This document shows positions 36,504-47,162 of a DNA stretch of 64,000 nt, in pieces (position 1 is the stretch's first letter; the number at the start of each line of letters is the position of its first letter). The stretch is from Dehalococcoidia bacterium (GTDB lineage Bacteria; Chloroflexota; Dehalococcoidia; Lucifugimonadales; JAGWBF01): assembly GCA_021295955.1 (NCBI GenBank), contig JAGWBJ010000003.1, forward strand, positions 1-64,000, in the 5' to 3' direction. The position numbers and the translations under genes were made by a program. The notes under the pieces are model-generated. The model was not told the origin of the DNA. It ran no database searches and worked only from the letters and a program-made list of their open reading frames with translations.

Positions 36504-37889
36504 CTAGTACAGCTTTCCCGGGTTCATGATATTGTAGGGGTCCAGGGCGGCCTTGATGGCCCTGGCCACGTCGAAGCCCTGGCCCATCTCCCTGGACAGG
36601 AGATGGGCCAGCTTGATCCCGACCCCGTGGCAGTACTCCATGGCGCCGCCCATGTCCTGGGCCAGGACCAGTATTCGGTCCACGGTCTCGCCCAGCGCTC
36701 TCAAGTCGGCTTCCGGTGGGTCGCCGTCGGGCACCAGGAGCAGGGAGAACAGCTCCGGCCTGGTCCAGATGGCGTACTCGACGGCCCGGGCTCCCCCGGC
36801 GGCGAGAATGCCGTCGCACTCGTGCCTGAAGGGCAGCACCTTGGACGTGGGCAGCGCTACGTGGAGGTAGTCGAAGCTCCTGCCGTGGCGGCCCCAACGC
36901 ACCCGGCGGGGCTGTCCCAGCATGTCGCGTTTGTAGCTCTCTCCGGCCCGGTGGCGGGTACGCCAGTAGGCCACGGTCTCCGAGGGGCCGATGTCCTTTC
37001 CTCCGAAGGCCCGGCAGACCCCCAGGGACCTGGCTTCCGCGGCGTTCACACCCTCGGAGTAGCCCTCGTACATCATGAACAGCCGGACGCCCGAGCCGTC
37101 CTCCTCGGAGAGGTCGACCAAGGAGGGCTTGAGGCCCAGGGCAAAGAGCTCGGCCACCGCTTCGAATCCCCTGTCGAAGTCGGCGAAGGCCATCGTGGCG
37201 AAGGCGCGTTTCTCGGGCTCCCTCCAGACCCGAAGGGTGGCCCTCGTGATGATGCCGAAGACGCCTTCCGAGCCGATGAACAGGTGATTGAGATTGGGTC
37301 CCGCCGAGTATTTGGGGACTGTCCGCGTGGCCAGCGTCTCACCGGACGGCAGCACCGCCTCCAGCCCCAGGACCTGGTCCCCCATGGGGCCATGGCTGGC
37401 TCCCAGGTATCCGACCCCGTTGGTGGAAATGGCGCCGGCGACGGTGGCGATGGGCACGCTCCAGGGGTCGTGGCCCAGCATCAGCCCATGGTCCTTCAGG
37501 GCCCGGGCCAGGTCTTCCAGCACCACGCCGGCCTCCACCGTCGCCGTCAGGTCCGTCGGGTTGATATCTACGATGCGGTCGAGGCCCTTCATGTCGACGA
37601 CGATGCCGCCCTTGATGGGCGCTGCCGCACCCATGACGCCGGTGCCGCCGCCGTAGGGGACGATGGGGACTCGGTGCTGGCTGGCGAGCTTGACCACGGG
37701 GGCTACCTGGTCCACCGACCGGGGTACGACCACCGCGTCGGCCATGCGCTCCAGCACGGCGGCGCCGGAGAAGACCCGGGCGGGAGAGAGGGCGTCGGCG
37801 GAGTACCGGTCCAGGTCGGGTGGGTCCGTAAGCACGCTTGCCGGACCCAAGAGCCGGACCAGGGATCGGATCAGGTCGCTTGGAAGCAT
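36504..37889 (-). CDS. FAD-binding oxidase (GlcD/D-lactate dehydrogenase-like)
   Basis: VVVPRSVDQVAPVVKLASQHRVPIVPYGGGTGVMGAAAPIKGGIVVDMKGLDRIVDIN; HGVGIKLAHLL; DPYNIMNPGKLY. Confidence 0.92.
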   Translation of the reverse strand: MLPSDLIRSLVRLLGPASVLTDPPDLDRYSADALSPARVFSGAAVLERMADAVVVPRSVDQVAPVVKLASQHRVPIVPYGGGTGVMGAAAPIKGGIVVDMKGLDRIVDINPTDLTATVEAGVVLEDLARALKDHGLMLGHDPWSVPIATVAGAISTNGVGYLGASHGPMGDQVLGLEAVLPSGETLATRTVPKYSAGPNLNHLFIGSEGVFGIITRATLRVWREPEKRAFATMAFADFDRGFEAVAELFALGLKPSLVDLSEEDGSGVRLFMMYEGYSEGVNAAEARSLGVCRAFGGKDIGPSETVAYWRTRHRAGESYKRDMLGQPRRVRWGRHGRSFDYLHVALPTSKVLPFRHECDGILAAGGARAVEYAIWTRPELFSLLLVPDGDPPEADLRALGETVDRILVLAQDMGGAMEYCHGVGIKLAHLLSREMGQGFDVARAIKAALDPYNIMNPGKLY

Positions 37890-37906
37890 CGCCCTGGGAG
37901 CTGTCG

Positions 37907-39256
37907 CTACCGGAAGGTCCAGGTGGAGCCGCCGGCGCTGTCCTCCACCGCCACTCCAAGGTCGGTGAGCCGGGAGCGTATCTCATCGGCCAACTGGTAC
38001 TGTTTGGCCGCTCTCAGCGTCGTCCGTATTTCCACCAGGAGGTCGATGAAGGGGCTTCCGTCGTCACGGCCCTGGTCAGACGGCTGCTCGAAGGTCAGTC
38101 CCAGGACGCCCCCGAGGCACCTGAGGGTGTCCTGGGCATGGCCCAGGACGAGCCCAGACTCCCTGCCCCGGTTGATGGCCCGGGCCAGGTCGAAGAGGGC
38201 CGCCAGGGCCTGGGGCGTGTTCAAGTCCGCGTCCATGGCCTCCAGGAAACGGGCCTTGAAGGACGTGGGGTCCAGGACCTCCCCGCCCTCGCCGCCCCCC
38301 TGGCGCAGGGCGTTGCGAAGGCGGTCGGTGGAGGGCAGGCCGGTGTCGTTGTACGTCAGGGGGCTCCGGTAGTGGGAGCTCAGGAAGAATATGCGCAGCG
38401 TGTCGGGGCTGTACTGGCGCAGGCTCTCCTGTAGGGAGATCAGGTTGCCCAGGGACTTGCTCATCTTGTCATGGCCCATGTGGAGCAGGCCGTTGTGCAC
38501 CCAGTGGCGGGTGAAGGGTTCTTTGCCGGTGTAGGCCTCGCTCTGGGCCGTCTCGTTCTCGTGGTGGGGGAAGATCAGGTCCTGTCCGCCGCCGTGGATA
38601 TCCAGTGTCTCGCCCAGGTAGCTCAGGGCCATCGCGGTGCACTCGATATGCCAGCCGGGCCTGCCGGGGCCCCATGGACTCTCCCATGACGGCTCTCCCG
38701 GCTTTGCCCCCTTCCAGAGGACGAAGTCCATGGGGTTCTCCTTGGACGGGTCGACCTCCACCCGGGCGCCCGCCATCATGCCGTCCAGGCTCCTGTGGCT
38801 CAGCTTGCCGTACATGGGCGACCTGCTGACCCGGAAGTATACGTCGCCGTCGGAGGGGTAGGCGTACCCCTTGTCGATGAGGGAGCCGGTCACCTCGATG
38901 ATCTTGGGTATCTCCTGGGTGGCCCGGGGGTACACCGCCGCCCGTTTCACGTTGAGGGCGTCCATGCTCCGCATGTACTCGGCTATATGCCTGTCGGCCA
39001 GCTCGTCGGGGGATGTTCCCTCCTCCAGGGACCTCTGGATGATCTTGTCGTCCACGTCGGTGAAGTTCTGGACGTGCTGCACGTCGTGCCCGAGGTACTC
39101 CAGGTAGCGTCTCAGGACGTCGAAGATGACGTAGCTCATGGCGTGGCCCAGGTGGCAGGGGGCATACGGGGTTATGCCGCAGACGTACATCTTTACGACG
39201 TCGCCCGACGGGGTGAATTCCTCCAACTCGCCGCTCAGGGTGTTGTAGAGCTTCAC
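37907..39256 (-). CDS. cysS: Cysteinyl-tRNA synthetase
   Basis: [67 protein letters not shown]. Confidence 0.97.
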   Translation of the reverse strand: MKLYNTLSGELEEFTPSGDVVKMYVCGITPYAPCHLGHAMSYVIFDVLRRYLEYLGHDVQHVQNFTDVDDKIIQRSLEEGTSPDELADRHIAEYMRSMDALNVKRAAVYPRATQEIPKIIEVTGSLIDKGYAYPSDGDVYFRVSRSPMYGKLSHRSLDGMMAGARVEVDPSKENPMDFVLWKGAKPGEPSWESPWGPGRPGWHIECTAMALSYLGETLDIHGGGQDLIFPHHENETAQSEAYTGKEPFTRHWVHNGLLHMGHDKMSKSLGNLISLQESLRQYSPDTLRIFFLSSHYRSPLTYNDTGLPSTDRLRNALRQGGGEGGEVLDPTSFKARFLEAMDADLNTPQALAALFDLARAINRGRESGLVLGHAQDTLRCLGGVLGLTFEQPSDQGRDDGSPFIDLLVEIRTTLRAAKQYQLADEIRSRLTDLGVAVEDSAGGSTWTFR

Positions 39257-39735
39257 GGCGTTTCCTCCAGGAGCGCCACGGCGTAGGCCGACATGCCTTC
39301 CTCTCTGCCCACGAAGCCCAGATGGTCCGTGGTGGTCGCCTTGATGCTGACGTTGCCGGGAGGGACGGAGATGGCGCCGCCGACCTTTTCCTTCATGGTG
39401 TCGATGAAGGGGCCCAGCCTGGGACTTTGAGCCAATATTGTAGCATCAACGTTTACGACGCGCCAACGCGCCCGGGAGATAAGCCGGGCCACGGCGGTGA
39501 GGAGGCCCAGGCTGTCGGCCCCCTCGTACCGGGGGTCGGAAGGCGGGAAATGGGCGCCCTTGTCTCCCAGGCCCGCGGCGCCCAGCAAGGCGTCCATGAT
39601 GGCGTGGACCAGCACGTCGCCGTCGCTGTGGCCCGAGAGGCCCAGGTGGTGGGGAATCTCCACGCCGCCCACCACGAGGGCCCGACCCTGGACCAGGGGA
39701 TGGGCGTCGAACCCGATGCCGACCCGGTTAGCCAT
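39253..39735 (-). CDS. ispF: 2-C-methyl-D-erythritol 2,4-cyclodiphosphate synthase
   Basis: RVGIGFDAHPLVQGRALVVGGVEIPHHLGLSGHSDGDVLVHAIMDALLGAAGLGDKGAHFP. Confidence 0.96.
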   Translation of the reverse strand: MANRVGIGFDAHPLVQGRALVVGGVEIPHHLGLSGHSDGDVLVHAIMDALLGAAGLGDKGAHFPPSDPRYEGADSLGLLTAVARLISRARWRVVNVDATILAQSPRLGPFIDTMKEKVGGAISVPPGNVSIKATTTDHLGFVGREEGMSAYAVALLEETP

Positions 39736-40534
39736 CGGCCGTTGGTGACCGGCCTTGGGCCTTCGGCCCGCGAGGCGCAGGCCGGCTGCTGCTGCTGGAC
39801 CTGTTCCGGAGGAGCGCCTCGGCTATGTCCATGTCCTCCTGGCTGGTCACCTTCAAGTTGGCGTAGGAGCCCATGAACACATGGACGTCGTGGCCCAGGC
39901 GCTCGACCATGGAAGCGTCGTCGGTGACGTCTTCGTCACAGGCCCGGTGGGCTTCCTGAAGGATGTCGTAGAGGAACACCTGGGGAGTCTGGACGAGCCA
40001 GAGGGTCTCGCGGAGAGGCGTGGCCTCGACCCTGGTCCCCTCCGTGACGACCTTAATGGTATCCTTGGCGGGGACGGCGGCCACGGCGGCGCCGGACTCC
40101 GAGGCCGCCTCCAGGCCGCGCCGCAGGATGTCGGCGTCCACGCACGGTCGGGCCCCGTCGTGGACGGCCACCCAGCGGCAGGGAGAAAGGCGCTCCAGGC
40201 CCAGCCGGACCGAGTCCTGGCGACGGCCCCCCCCGGCGCAGACGGACTCGGGAGGGAGCTTCGTCCATGCCCGGTCCCCGGCTAGGGACCTGCCCCGGGG
40301 GACCTTCTCGGGAGCCAGTACGAGGACTAGCTCGTTTACCAGGGGACTGGCCTGCAGGGCCTCGACCGTGTGGGCAATGAGGGGCTTGCCCAGGATGTCG
40401 GCGAAGATCTTGTCCACGCCAGCCATGCGACGGCTCTGCCCGGCGGCCACTATCAAGACGCCCAGGGAATCGTTGCCGACGGGTGCGGCGACATCCGCCG
40501 GTCCGTTACCCGTGGTCGTGTCGGGGAGGGGCAT
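39728..40534 (-). CDS. ispD: 2-C-methyl-D-erythritol 4-phosphate cytidylyltransferase
   Basis: VLIVAAGQSRRMAGVDKIFADILGKPLIAHTVEAL, VAVHDGARPCVDADILRRGL, VQTPQVFLYDILQEAH. Confidence 0.93.
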   Translation of the reverse strand: MPLPDTTTGNGPADVAAPVGNDSLGVLIVAAGQSRRMAGVDKIFADILGKPLIAHTVEALQASPLVNELVLVLAPEKVPRGRSLAGDRAWTKLPPESVCAGGGRRQDSVRLGLERLSPCRWVAVHDGARPCVDADILRRGLEAASESGAAVAAVPAKDTIKVVTEGTRVEATPLRETLWLVQTPQVFLYDILQEAHRACDEDVTDDASMVERLGHDVHVFMGSYANLKVTSQEDMDIAEALLRNRSSSSSRPAPRGPKAQGRSPTADG

Positions 40535-40543
40535 CCTCGGCCG

Positions 40544-41713
40544 TTATTCTACCCTGGGCTGGGCGAAAATTATCCGTCCGGCCGCGGTCTGGAGCACCCT
40601 GGTGACGGTGACGTCGCGGAAGGTGTTGAGGTATCTGCGGCCTCCCTCGACCACCACCATCGTGCCATCGTCCAGGAACGCCACGCCCTGTCCCACCTCT
40701 TTGCCTTCCTGGATGATGTTGACGGTCAGGTTCTCGCCGGGAATTACCATGGGCTTGAGGGCGTTGGCAAGCTCGTTGACGTTCAAGACGCGGATGCCGT
40801 GGACCTCGGCCACACGGTTGAGGTTGAAGTCGGTGGTAAGGATGGGGGCTTCCATGGCCTTGGCCAGCTTGACGAGCTGGCCGTCCACCTCGGTGCCGTT
40901 GAGCAAGGAGGCGTCCAGCACCTGGATGGGCACGCTGGTCTCCTTGCGGATCTTGGCCAGGGCCTCCAGGCCCCGGCGGCCCCGGTTCCGTCTCAGGGAG
41001 TTGCTGGAGTCGGCTATGTGGCGCAGCTCGTCGAGCACGAAGCCGGGTATGACCAAGGTGCCCTGAAGGAACCCGGTCTGACCCAGATCGGCAATGCGGC
41101 CGTCTATGATGGCGCTGGTGTCCACCAGGATGTTGCCGGTCAGGGCGTTGGCGTAGGGCCCCTCCGCCGTGTCGCGGGGGAAGAACCTCCGCATGTCCTG
41201 CTCTCGGCTGGCCCCAATCAAGAGTCCCAGGGAGCCGAGTACGCCGGTGATGGCCAAGGGCACTCCCCAGGACATCCAGCCGTCCAGATTGAACAGCGGC
41301 ACTGAGATCAGGGCTGCTACCACCAAGCCAACGACCAGCCCGATGGTGGCTGACACCATCGCGGATGCGGGCACCCGACCTACGGCGTCTACTAGCTTGT
41401 TAAACGACCTGAACAGATAAGGCGTTTGGTCCCTCCGGGCTGCGTGCCCCGCCGGCGTCGACCCCACGGCAGGGGAACCGCCTCCTAGCTCCCACCGGCC
41501 GGATTCCACTGCCGGGGCCGCTGGCGACGCGCGTCGGAAACGGGCTTCCTTAACTTCTTCCGCGTTCGAAATAGGACGCCCTGGCTCTCGACCGTATGCG
41601 TCGCTAACTACTACTAGAATACCATAGACCATATGCGTAGAAAAAGATCGTAGTGGCACTCGGATAGCGTGTTTTGGGACGGCGTCTTCCATGGCGCGGA
41701 GGGTCGATCGCAA
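40544..41713 (-). CDS. PIN/TRAM domain membrane protein (YacL-like)
   Basis: Two TMs then ILVDTSAIIDGRIADLGQTGFLQGTLVIPGFVLDELRHIADSSNSLRRNRGRRGLEAL; C-terminal TRAM; start uncertain. Confidence 0.88.
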   Translation of the reverse strand: MRSTLRAMEDAVPKHAIRVPLRSFSTHMVYGILVVVSDAYGREPGRPISNAEEVKEARFRRASPAAPAVESGRWELGGGSPAVGSTPAGHAARRDQTPYLFRSFNKLVDAVGRVPASAMVSATIGLVVGLVVAALISVPLFNLDGWMSWGVPLAITGVLGSLGLLIGASREQDMRRFFPRDTAEGPYANALTGNILVDTSAIIDGRIADLGQTGFLQGTLVIPGFVLDELRHIADSSNSLRRNRGRRGLEALAKIRKETSVPIQVLDASLLNGTEVDGQLVKLAKAMEAPILTTDFNLNRVAEVHGIRVLNVNELANALKPMVIPGENLTVNIIQEGKEVGQGVAFLDDGTMVVVEGGRRYLNTFRDVTVTRVLQTAAGRIIFAQPRVE

Positions 41714-41776
41714 CCTTTACTTGCGCACGAGTCCTGCTACACTATTGCCTGATGGAACCGCATCGAGACGGAGTCG

Positions 41777-44700
41777 ATGGCGGCCGCTAGCAGGACCGCG
41801 GCCACCCCTGCCCTCCGCTGGGCCGGCCGGATAGCCGGGGCCCTGGAGGCTACGTGGCTCCTGACGGCGGCCCTGGTCCCCCTGATATTCGTCCCGACGG
41901 ACTTCATGTCGTCGGAGGCGGTGAACGCCTACGTCGAGGTGCCCAAGACGACGGCGTTACGGCTCCTGGCCGGCGTGATGGTCATCCTCTGGATCGTCGA
42001 GTGGCTGCTGAGAGGGGGATTGACTCGCCCCCCACAGGCGTCGAGGTCCCTTGTAAGGCTGCAGGCCTGGCTGGTGGAGCAGCCCAGCCGCTGGATAGTC
42101 GTGGCTGCCACGATCTATATCGTGGCGGCCATCATTAGCACCGCACTGTCCCAGTCCTTCTTCATCAGCCTGTGGGGTGAGGTCTCGGGTCAGTTCGGGT
42201 ACTCTCTGTACACGACCCTCTCCTACTTCGTCCTCTTCGCCGTAATAGTCACCCATCTGAAGACCCGTCAGCAGCTCCACCGTCTGCTGACCGTGCTCGT
42301 GACCGCCGGTTTTCTTGTGGCCGTGTACGGAATAGTCCAGAGGTACGAGGGGGACCTCTTGAACGTCGGAGAGGCGGGCAGCTTCCGTGTCGCCTCGACC
42401 ATGGCCAACCCGGTCTTTACCGGGGCCGCCCTCGTAGGTACCGGGCTACTGAGCCTGGGGCTGGCCCGGGCCCTCCTGGAGGCCTGGGGCACAACGCCCG
42501 GGCGGGCGGCGGCCGTCGTGCTCCTGACCCTCGTGGTTGGCACGGGTCACCTGCTGGCGGTGTGGTTCACGGACGCCCGGGGCTCCTGGCTCATCGGCGT
42601 TCCCGCCGGCCTTGTGACTCTCCTGGGGTTGCCGGCGGTCTTCGACGCGCTGGACGGCGTGCTCGGGAAGCGGGCTCTCCGGGCTGACCTCGTGCTGCTG
42701 ACCTGCTTCATAATCGTGCTCACCGCAGCGGTGCTGGCGGCCCAGGTGGAGGTGATCGGCATCGAGGACTTCGCGGGCGTCTCGATGGTCCGCGTGCTGG
42801 CCTTTCTGGTGGGGATAGCGGCGTTCCTGAGCATCCTGGTGGCCATGTTCCCCGCCAGGTTATCGGAAGGAGTCAGGGACTTCGCCAAAACTCTCCTGCT
42901 GGTGGGATCGGCCTTGCTGGTCGCCCTGCTGGTCGTGACCTATACCTACTCTCCCGTGGGGACGGTGAAGCTGGCCTTCCGCGACCTGGCCTTCCTGGAT
43001 GCCCGGGTGCTGTTGGCGGTCTTCGGCGCCGTGGGGCTCCTGGGACTGCTTGCGCTGGCAGTGCGCGAGCCCCGCGCCCTGCTGGATGCGCGGGACCGGT
43101 GGAGGGAGGACCTACCCCAGACGCCCCGGGCCTCCGTCAGGCTGCCCAGCGACGGGAGGGTCCGTCTCATCACAGTGGGCCGGAACGCGGGCGCGGCGCT
43201 GATCGGTGCGGTCGGGCCGCTGCTGGCAGCGTGGGACGGGTCCAGGCGGGAGGTCGCCAAGGCCGCCAGGGTCGCCCTGGTGCTGTCATCGATGGTGGTG
43301 ATAGCCCTGCTGGTTGGCGGCCTGGTCGCCACCGTATCATCGGGCGCCCAGCCGCCTGCACCGGGCGTGGCCGAAAGGGAGGCGACGGATACAGTTGCCA
43401 CCGTGACGCCCGCCGAGCCCGAGGGCCGGGGGCTCAGCTTCCGAAACGACATTTGGGCGGCCTCCTGGAGGCTTATCAGGGACCGGCCGTGGTTCGAGTA
43501 CGAGGAGCTGTCGTACGCCCTGGCCCGCCCGTTGGTCGGCTACGGCCCCGAGCTGTTCAAGTACACGTTTCCCCTGGAGAGCCCCAAGGGCGGCCTCCTG
43601 AGCCAGGCCCACAACTTCTTCGTGCACCATTTCGTGGAGCAAGGGATACTGGGCGGGTTCGCGTCCATGGGGCTTGTCCTGTCCTTCTTCGCCGTGGGTG
43701 CGGCCCAGCTCTGGCGCAGCCGGGAAAGGGTCTCCACGGGCCATAGGTGGATACTGATCGCTCTCATGGCGACCATCGCGGGCCGGGTGGCCGAGATGAT
43801 GGTCGGGGTGGCCCGGGAGCCGGACCTGGTCACGTTCTGGGTCCTGCTGGCCATCCTCGTCGTGCTGCCCTCGGTGATGGGACGGTCCCAGGGGGCGGCC
43901 GTTGGCGGGGGCAGGTGTCCAACCTGCGGAGAGGAGCACGAGCCCCGGGCCACGTCCTGCCTCCGCTGCGGAGGCCCGCTGGGCTCCCCGGCAGCGGGCG
44001 AGGTCCAGAGGGGCGCCCGAAGGCGGGAGCGACGCGCCCGGCAGCGGGACCGTAGGGCCAGGGGCGCCGTCCGTCTGGGAGCCGCCATATCTCCCACAAG
44101 GGCGCTGGTCCTGGGGGTGATGTCCGTGGTCATCGTGTTCGTGGGCTGGCTGTCCTGGGACAAGAACGTGGACTACGCCTGGGCAGCCGCCATCGCCGGG
44201 TCCGCCGGTGAGAAGCTGTCCCAGGGGGACCTGCGGGCGGGTCACCGGCTCATGTCCCAGGCGGTCTCGAAGGCCCCCGACGTGCCCGTCTACTATCACA
44301 ACCTCTCGAGAGTCTACGACGGCTACAGGAAGTTCGTCACCGAGAACCAGGGGGAGTTCCAGTCGTGTGAGGAATACTTTGCCCTGGAGCCGCGAGAGGG
44401 GAGGTACCAGGTGGCGGATGGGAGCTTCGCCGGGTGTGCGGAGGAGTCCTACATCATTGCCTGGAGAGGGCTCTTGAAGAACGGGGATGCCGCACAGAAC
44501 AAGCTGGTGCTGGCCAACTCGGCCATGGTCCTGGCGTTGCTGGACTACGAGGGGCTTGACGACGAGGCCATCCGCTATTACGAAGAGCTGACGGACATGC
44601 TGCCCAAGTCGTGGCGCCAGGAGTACCTGCTTCGCAGGTCCCAGGTGCGTCTGGGCAAGTATCAGGACGCCGTGGATGGGTTCGAAGAGACGATGGCCAA

Positions 44701-45178
44701 GGCGGGGGTATCGAAGGAGAGGGCCCAGTCCCTGTATGTCCTGGGCCTGGCCCACGACGGTCTCGACCAGCGCGAGGAGGCCATCGACGCCTTCGAAAAG
44801 AGCCTGGACCAGCCCGACACCGGCGGGATAGAGGCCGAGGTGCTCCGGCACCTGTTCGCCGCCTACGAGGCACGGGTCGAAGCGCAGCTAGACGCCCGAG
44901 CCGAGGAGGAGGCGCTGGCAACCCTGGACAGGTACCTTGCCAGGACGGAAGGGTCGACAGCCGATGCCCGTCCGCTGTATCTCAAGGGTGTGGCCTACCA
45001 CCGGTTGCAGGACCTGGACCGGGCGCTGGAGGTCCTCCGGGAGAGCCTGCAGGCCGATGGGTCAGGCGCCATCGCCGCCGACGTCCATGGTCTGATGGCC
45101 ACCGTTTACGCGGACCTTGGAGATGCCGACGCCGCGGCCGAGCACAGTAGGCTGTCCAGGGAGCTGGAGCAGGGCTAG
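41777..45178 (+). CDS. Wzy/O-antigen-ligase-like membrane protein with zinc ribbon and C-terminal TPR region
   Basis: Many TM segments, CPTCGEEHEPRATSCLRCGGPL ribbon, then TPR-like repeats. Confidence 0.75.
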   Translation: MAAASRTAATPALRWAGRIAGALEATWLLTAALVPLIFVPTDFMSSEAVNAYVEVPKTTALRLLAGVMVILWIVEWLLRGGLTRPPQASRSLVRLQAWLVEQPSRWIVVAATIYIVAAIISTALSQSFFISLWGEVSGQFGYSLYTTLSYFVLFAVIVTHLKTRQQLHRLLTVLVTAGFLVAVYGIVQRYEGDLLNVGEAGSFRVASTMANPVFTGAALVGTGLLSLGLARALLEAWGTTPGRAAAVVLLTLVVGTGHLLAVWFTDARGSWLIGVPAGLVTLLGLPAVFDALDGVLGKRALRADLVLLTCFIIVLTAAVLAAQVEVIGIEDFAGVSMVRVLAFLVGIAAFLSILVAMFPARLSEGVRDFAKTLLLVGSALLVALLVVTYTYSPVGTVKLAFRDLAFLDARVLLAVFGAVGLLGLLALAVREPRALLDARDRWREDLPQTPRASVRLPSDGRVRLITVGRNAGAALIGAVGPLLAAWDGSRREVAKAARVALVLSSMVVIALLVGGLVATVSSGAQPPAPGVAEREATDTVATVTPAEPEGRGLSFRNDIWAASWRLIRDRPWFEYEELSYALARPLVGYGPELFKYTFPLESPKGGLLSQAHNFFVHHFVEQGILGGFASMGLVLSFFAVGAAQLWRSRERVSTGHRWILIALMATIAGRVAEMMVGVAREPDLVTFWVLLAILVVLPSVMGRSQGAAVGGGRCPTCGEEHEPRATSCLRCGGPLGSPAAGEVQRGARRRERRARQRDRRARGAVRLGAAISPTRALVLGVMSVVIVFVGWLSWDKNVDYAWAAAIAGSAGEKLSQGDLRAGHRLMSQAVSKAPDVPVYYHNLSRVYDGYRKFVTENQGEFQSCEEYFALEPREGRYQVADGSFAGCAEESYIIAWRGLLKNGDAAQNKLVLANSAMVLALLDYEGLDDEAIRYYEELTDMLPKSWRQEYLLRRSQVRLGKYQDAVDGFEETMAKAGVSKERAQSLYVLGLAHDGLDQREEAIDAFEKSLDQPDTGGIEAEVLRHLFAAYEARVEAQLDARAEEEALATLDRYLARTEGSTADARPLYLKGVAYHRLQDLDRALEVLRESLQADGSGAIAADVHGLMATVYADLGDADAAAEHSRLSRELEQG

Positions 45179-45230
45179 GCCCGTGCCCAGTCTTCCGTTC
45201 CCGGCCCGAGGTCGGGACCAGGTCCTGGGA

Positions 45231-45638
45231 CTAGGCGGTGGCCGAGAGACCTGCGGCCTGGATGCCCGTCAGAGCCGCTTCCTCGTCCTGCTCGGCGGTG
45301 CCGCCGCTGCCCCCAACCGCGCCGACCATCTGGCCGTCCTTGAATACGGGGAGTGCCCCCTTGCCGGGTACGAAGTGGCCGCCCTCGATGGTGGTAAGGG
45401 ACCGTATGACGGCGTTGTCCGCCAGGTCGCCGCTGGGCCTGCCGAAGGCCGCCGCCGCGGCCGCCTTGCCGCGAGAGACCAGGGCGGTCCTCCAGAGGGC
45501 CCCATCGACCCGGAACATCGCGATCAGGTCTCCCCTCGCGTCGACCACCGACACGCTCATGCCGACGCCCCATCCCAGTATCTTGGCCTTGGCCGCCGCC
45601 AGGATCTGCTCAGCCTCCGCCAGAGTCAATGTCGCCAT
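45231..45638 (-). CDS. GlcG/HbpS family protein, second copy
   Basis: MATLTLAEAEQILAAAKAKILGWGVGMSVSVVDARGDLIAMFRVDGA...GALPVFKDGQMVGAVGGSGGTAEQDEEAALTGIQA. Confidence 0.85.
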   Translation of the reverse strand: MATLTLAEAEQILAAAKAKILGWGVGMSVSVVDARGDLIAMFRVDGALWRTALVSRGKAAAAAAFGRPSGDLADNAVIRSLTTIEGGHFVPGKGALPVFKDGQMVGAVGGSGGTAEQDEEAALTGIQAAGLSATA

Positions 45639-45813
45639 TGGTTGCCTCCTCGGTCATTATTGCCACTAGATTATATGGGAGAATCGATGCTATGGATACC
45701 ACGGCGGCCGGTGGCGTGGCCGTGTGGCGAACCCATGGGCCGGATAGTATAATCAGCCCGCGTTCTCGGTATAGCCTGCCGCATTCTGCCAGCGGGCGGA
45801 CGGGGCTCCGGAG

Positions 45814-47007
45814 GTGCCTTTCGTGAGGGATGTCATAGTGGTGGGTGCGGGACCCGCCGGCAATAACACGGCCTTCAACCTGGCCGGCCGGGGATACGAC
45901 GTGGTGGTGGTCGACCTGACCCGGCGCATAGGCGACAAGCTGTGCACCGGCATAGTCGGCCGCGAGTGCCTGGAGCGGTTCCCCATCGACCCCGGGTTGG
46001 TCCATCGTGATGTCAAAGGGGCCGTGGTGGCCGCTCCCGGAGGCGAGGTCGTGAGCCTGGGCAGGCAAGAGGTCCAGGCCCACGTGGTGGACCGGGTCTC
46101 ATACGTGGACTCCCTGGCGGAGAAGGGCAGGAACGCGGGCGCCGAGTACCTGCTGGGCCACAGGGCCACCGAGGTCGTCCCCGAGGACCAGGGCTGGAGG
46201 GTCGAGACGGTCAACGGCTCCGGCGGCCGCACCCTGAAGGCTAGGGCGCTGGTGCTGGCCAGCGGGTTCGGCTCGGACTTGACCGGCCGAGTGGGGCTGG
46301 GGCGCGTGGGCGACTTCGCGACAGGGGTGCAGGCGGAGGTGATGGCCCCCGGAGTGGAGGACATACACGTCTACTTCGGCCAGGGGGTCGCTCCCGGCTT
46401 CTTCGCCTGGATGGTGCCCACCTCCGGCGGAAGGGCCCTGGTCGGGCTGCTGTGCCGGAGGCGGGGTATGGGTCACCTGCAGAAGCTGGTCCTCCGCTTG
46501 CAGATGGAGGGGAAGGTGACGCGGGTAACCAGGGCCCCGGCCAGGTGGGGCGTGCCCCTCCGTCCCCTGGGGCGCACCTTCGGCGACGGGGTGCTGGCGG
46601 TGGGGGACTCAGCGGGCCAGCTCAAGCCGACCACCGGCGGCGGCATCTACTACGCCCTGCTGGCCAGCGAGATCGCCGCAGGCGCCCTCCACCGGGCGTT
46701 CACGCGGGGAGACCTGTCCTCCGACCGCCTCTCGGCCTACGAGCGGGAGTGGAAGGACCTCCTCGCCCACGAGATGGACGTGGGGTACTCCGCCCGCCGC
46801 ATGTTCGAGGTGCTCAAGGACTGGCAGATCAACCTACTGATGCACATGTTTGCCAGCGACGGCGTCTTCGAGGAGCTGGTGGACCTCCAGTCCCTGTCCT
46901 TCGACTGGCACAGCGGCGTGATCGCCAGGCTCATGGACCATCCGATGCTCAACCGGGCCCTCACCTTCATAAACCCGGTCCTCGCGACCCTGGCTCCCCG
47001 AAGCTGA
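45814..47007 (+). CDS. NAD(P)/FAD-dependent oxidoreductase, geranylgeranyl reductase family
   Basis: VIVVGAGPAGNNTAFNLAGRGYDVVVVD; GVLAVGDSAGQLKPTTGGGIYYALLASEIAA. Confidence 0.9.
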   Translation: MPFVRDVIVVGAGPAGNNTAFNLAGRGYDVVVVDLTRRIGDKLCTGIVGRECLERFPIDPGLVHRDVKGAVVAAPGGEVVSLGRQEVQAHVVDRVSYVDSLAEKGRNAGAEYLLGHRATEVVPEDQGWRVETVNGSGGRTLKARALVLASGFGSDLTGRVGLGRVGDFATGVQAEVMAPGVEDIHVYFGQGVAPGFFAWMVPTSGGRALVGLLCRRRGMGHLQKLVLRLQMEGKVTRVTRAPARWGVPLRPLGRTFGDGVLAVGDSAGQLKPTTGGGIYYALLASEIAAGALHRAFTRGDLSSDRLSAYEREWKDLLAHEMDVGYSARRMFEVLKDWQINLLMHMFASDGVFEELVDLQSLSFDWHSGVIARLMDHPMLNRALTFINPVLATLAPRS

Positions 47008-47162
47008 CAAGGGTTCCCCCTTCGCGCCGAGTTTTCGTGATTTTTGGCCCTTTCTTAAACGTGTCTTAAATCTCGCCTTTTGCTAAAATCATATCACTAA
47101 CCTCGGTGGGGGGTGGGAAATTGTTCGAGAACTTTGGTCCGGGAGCCGATGGCGAGGCCAGG

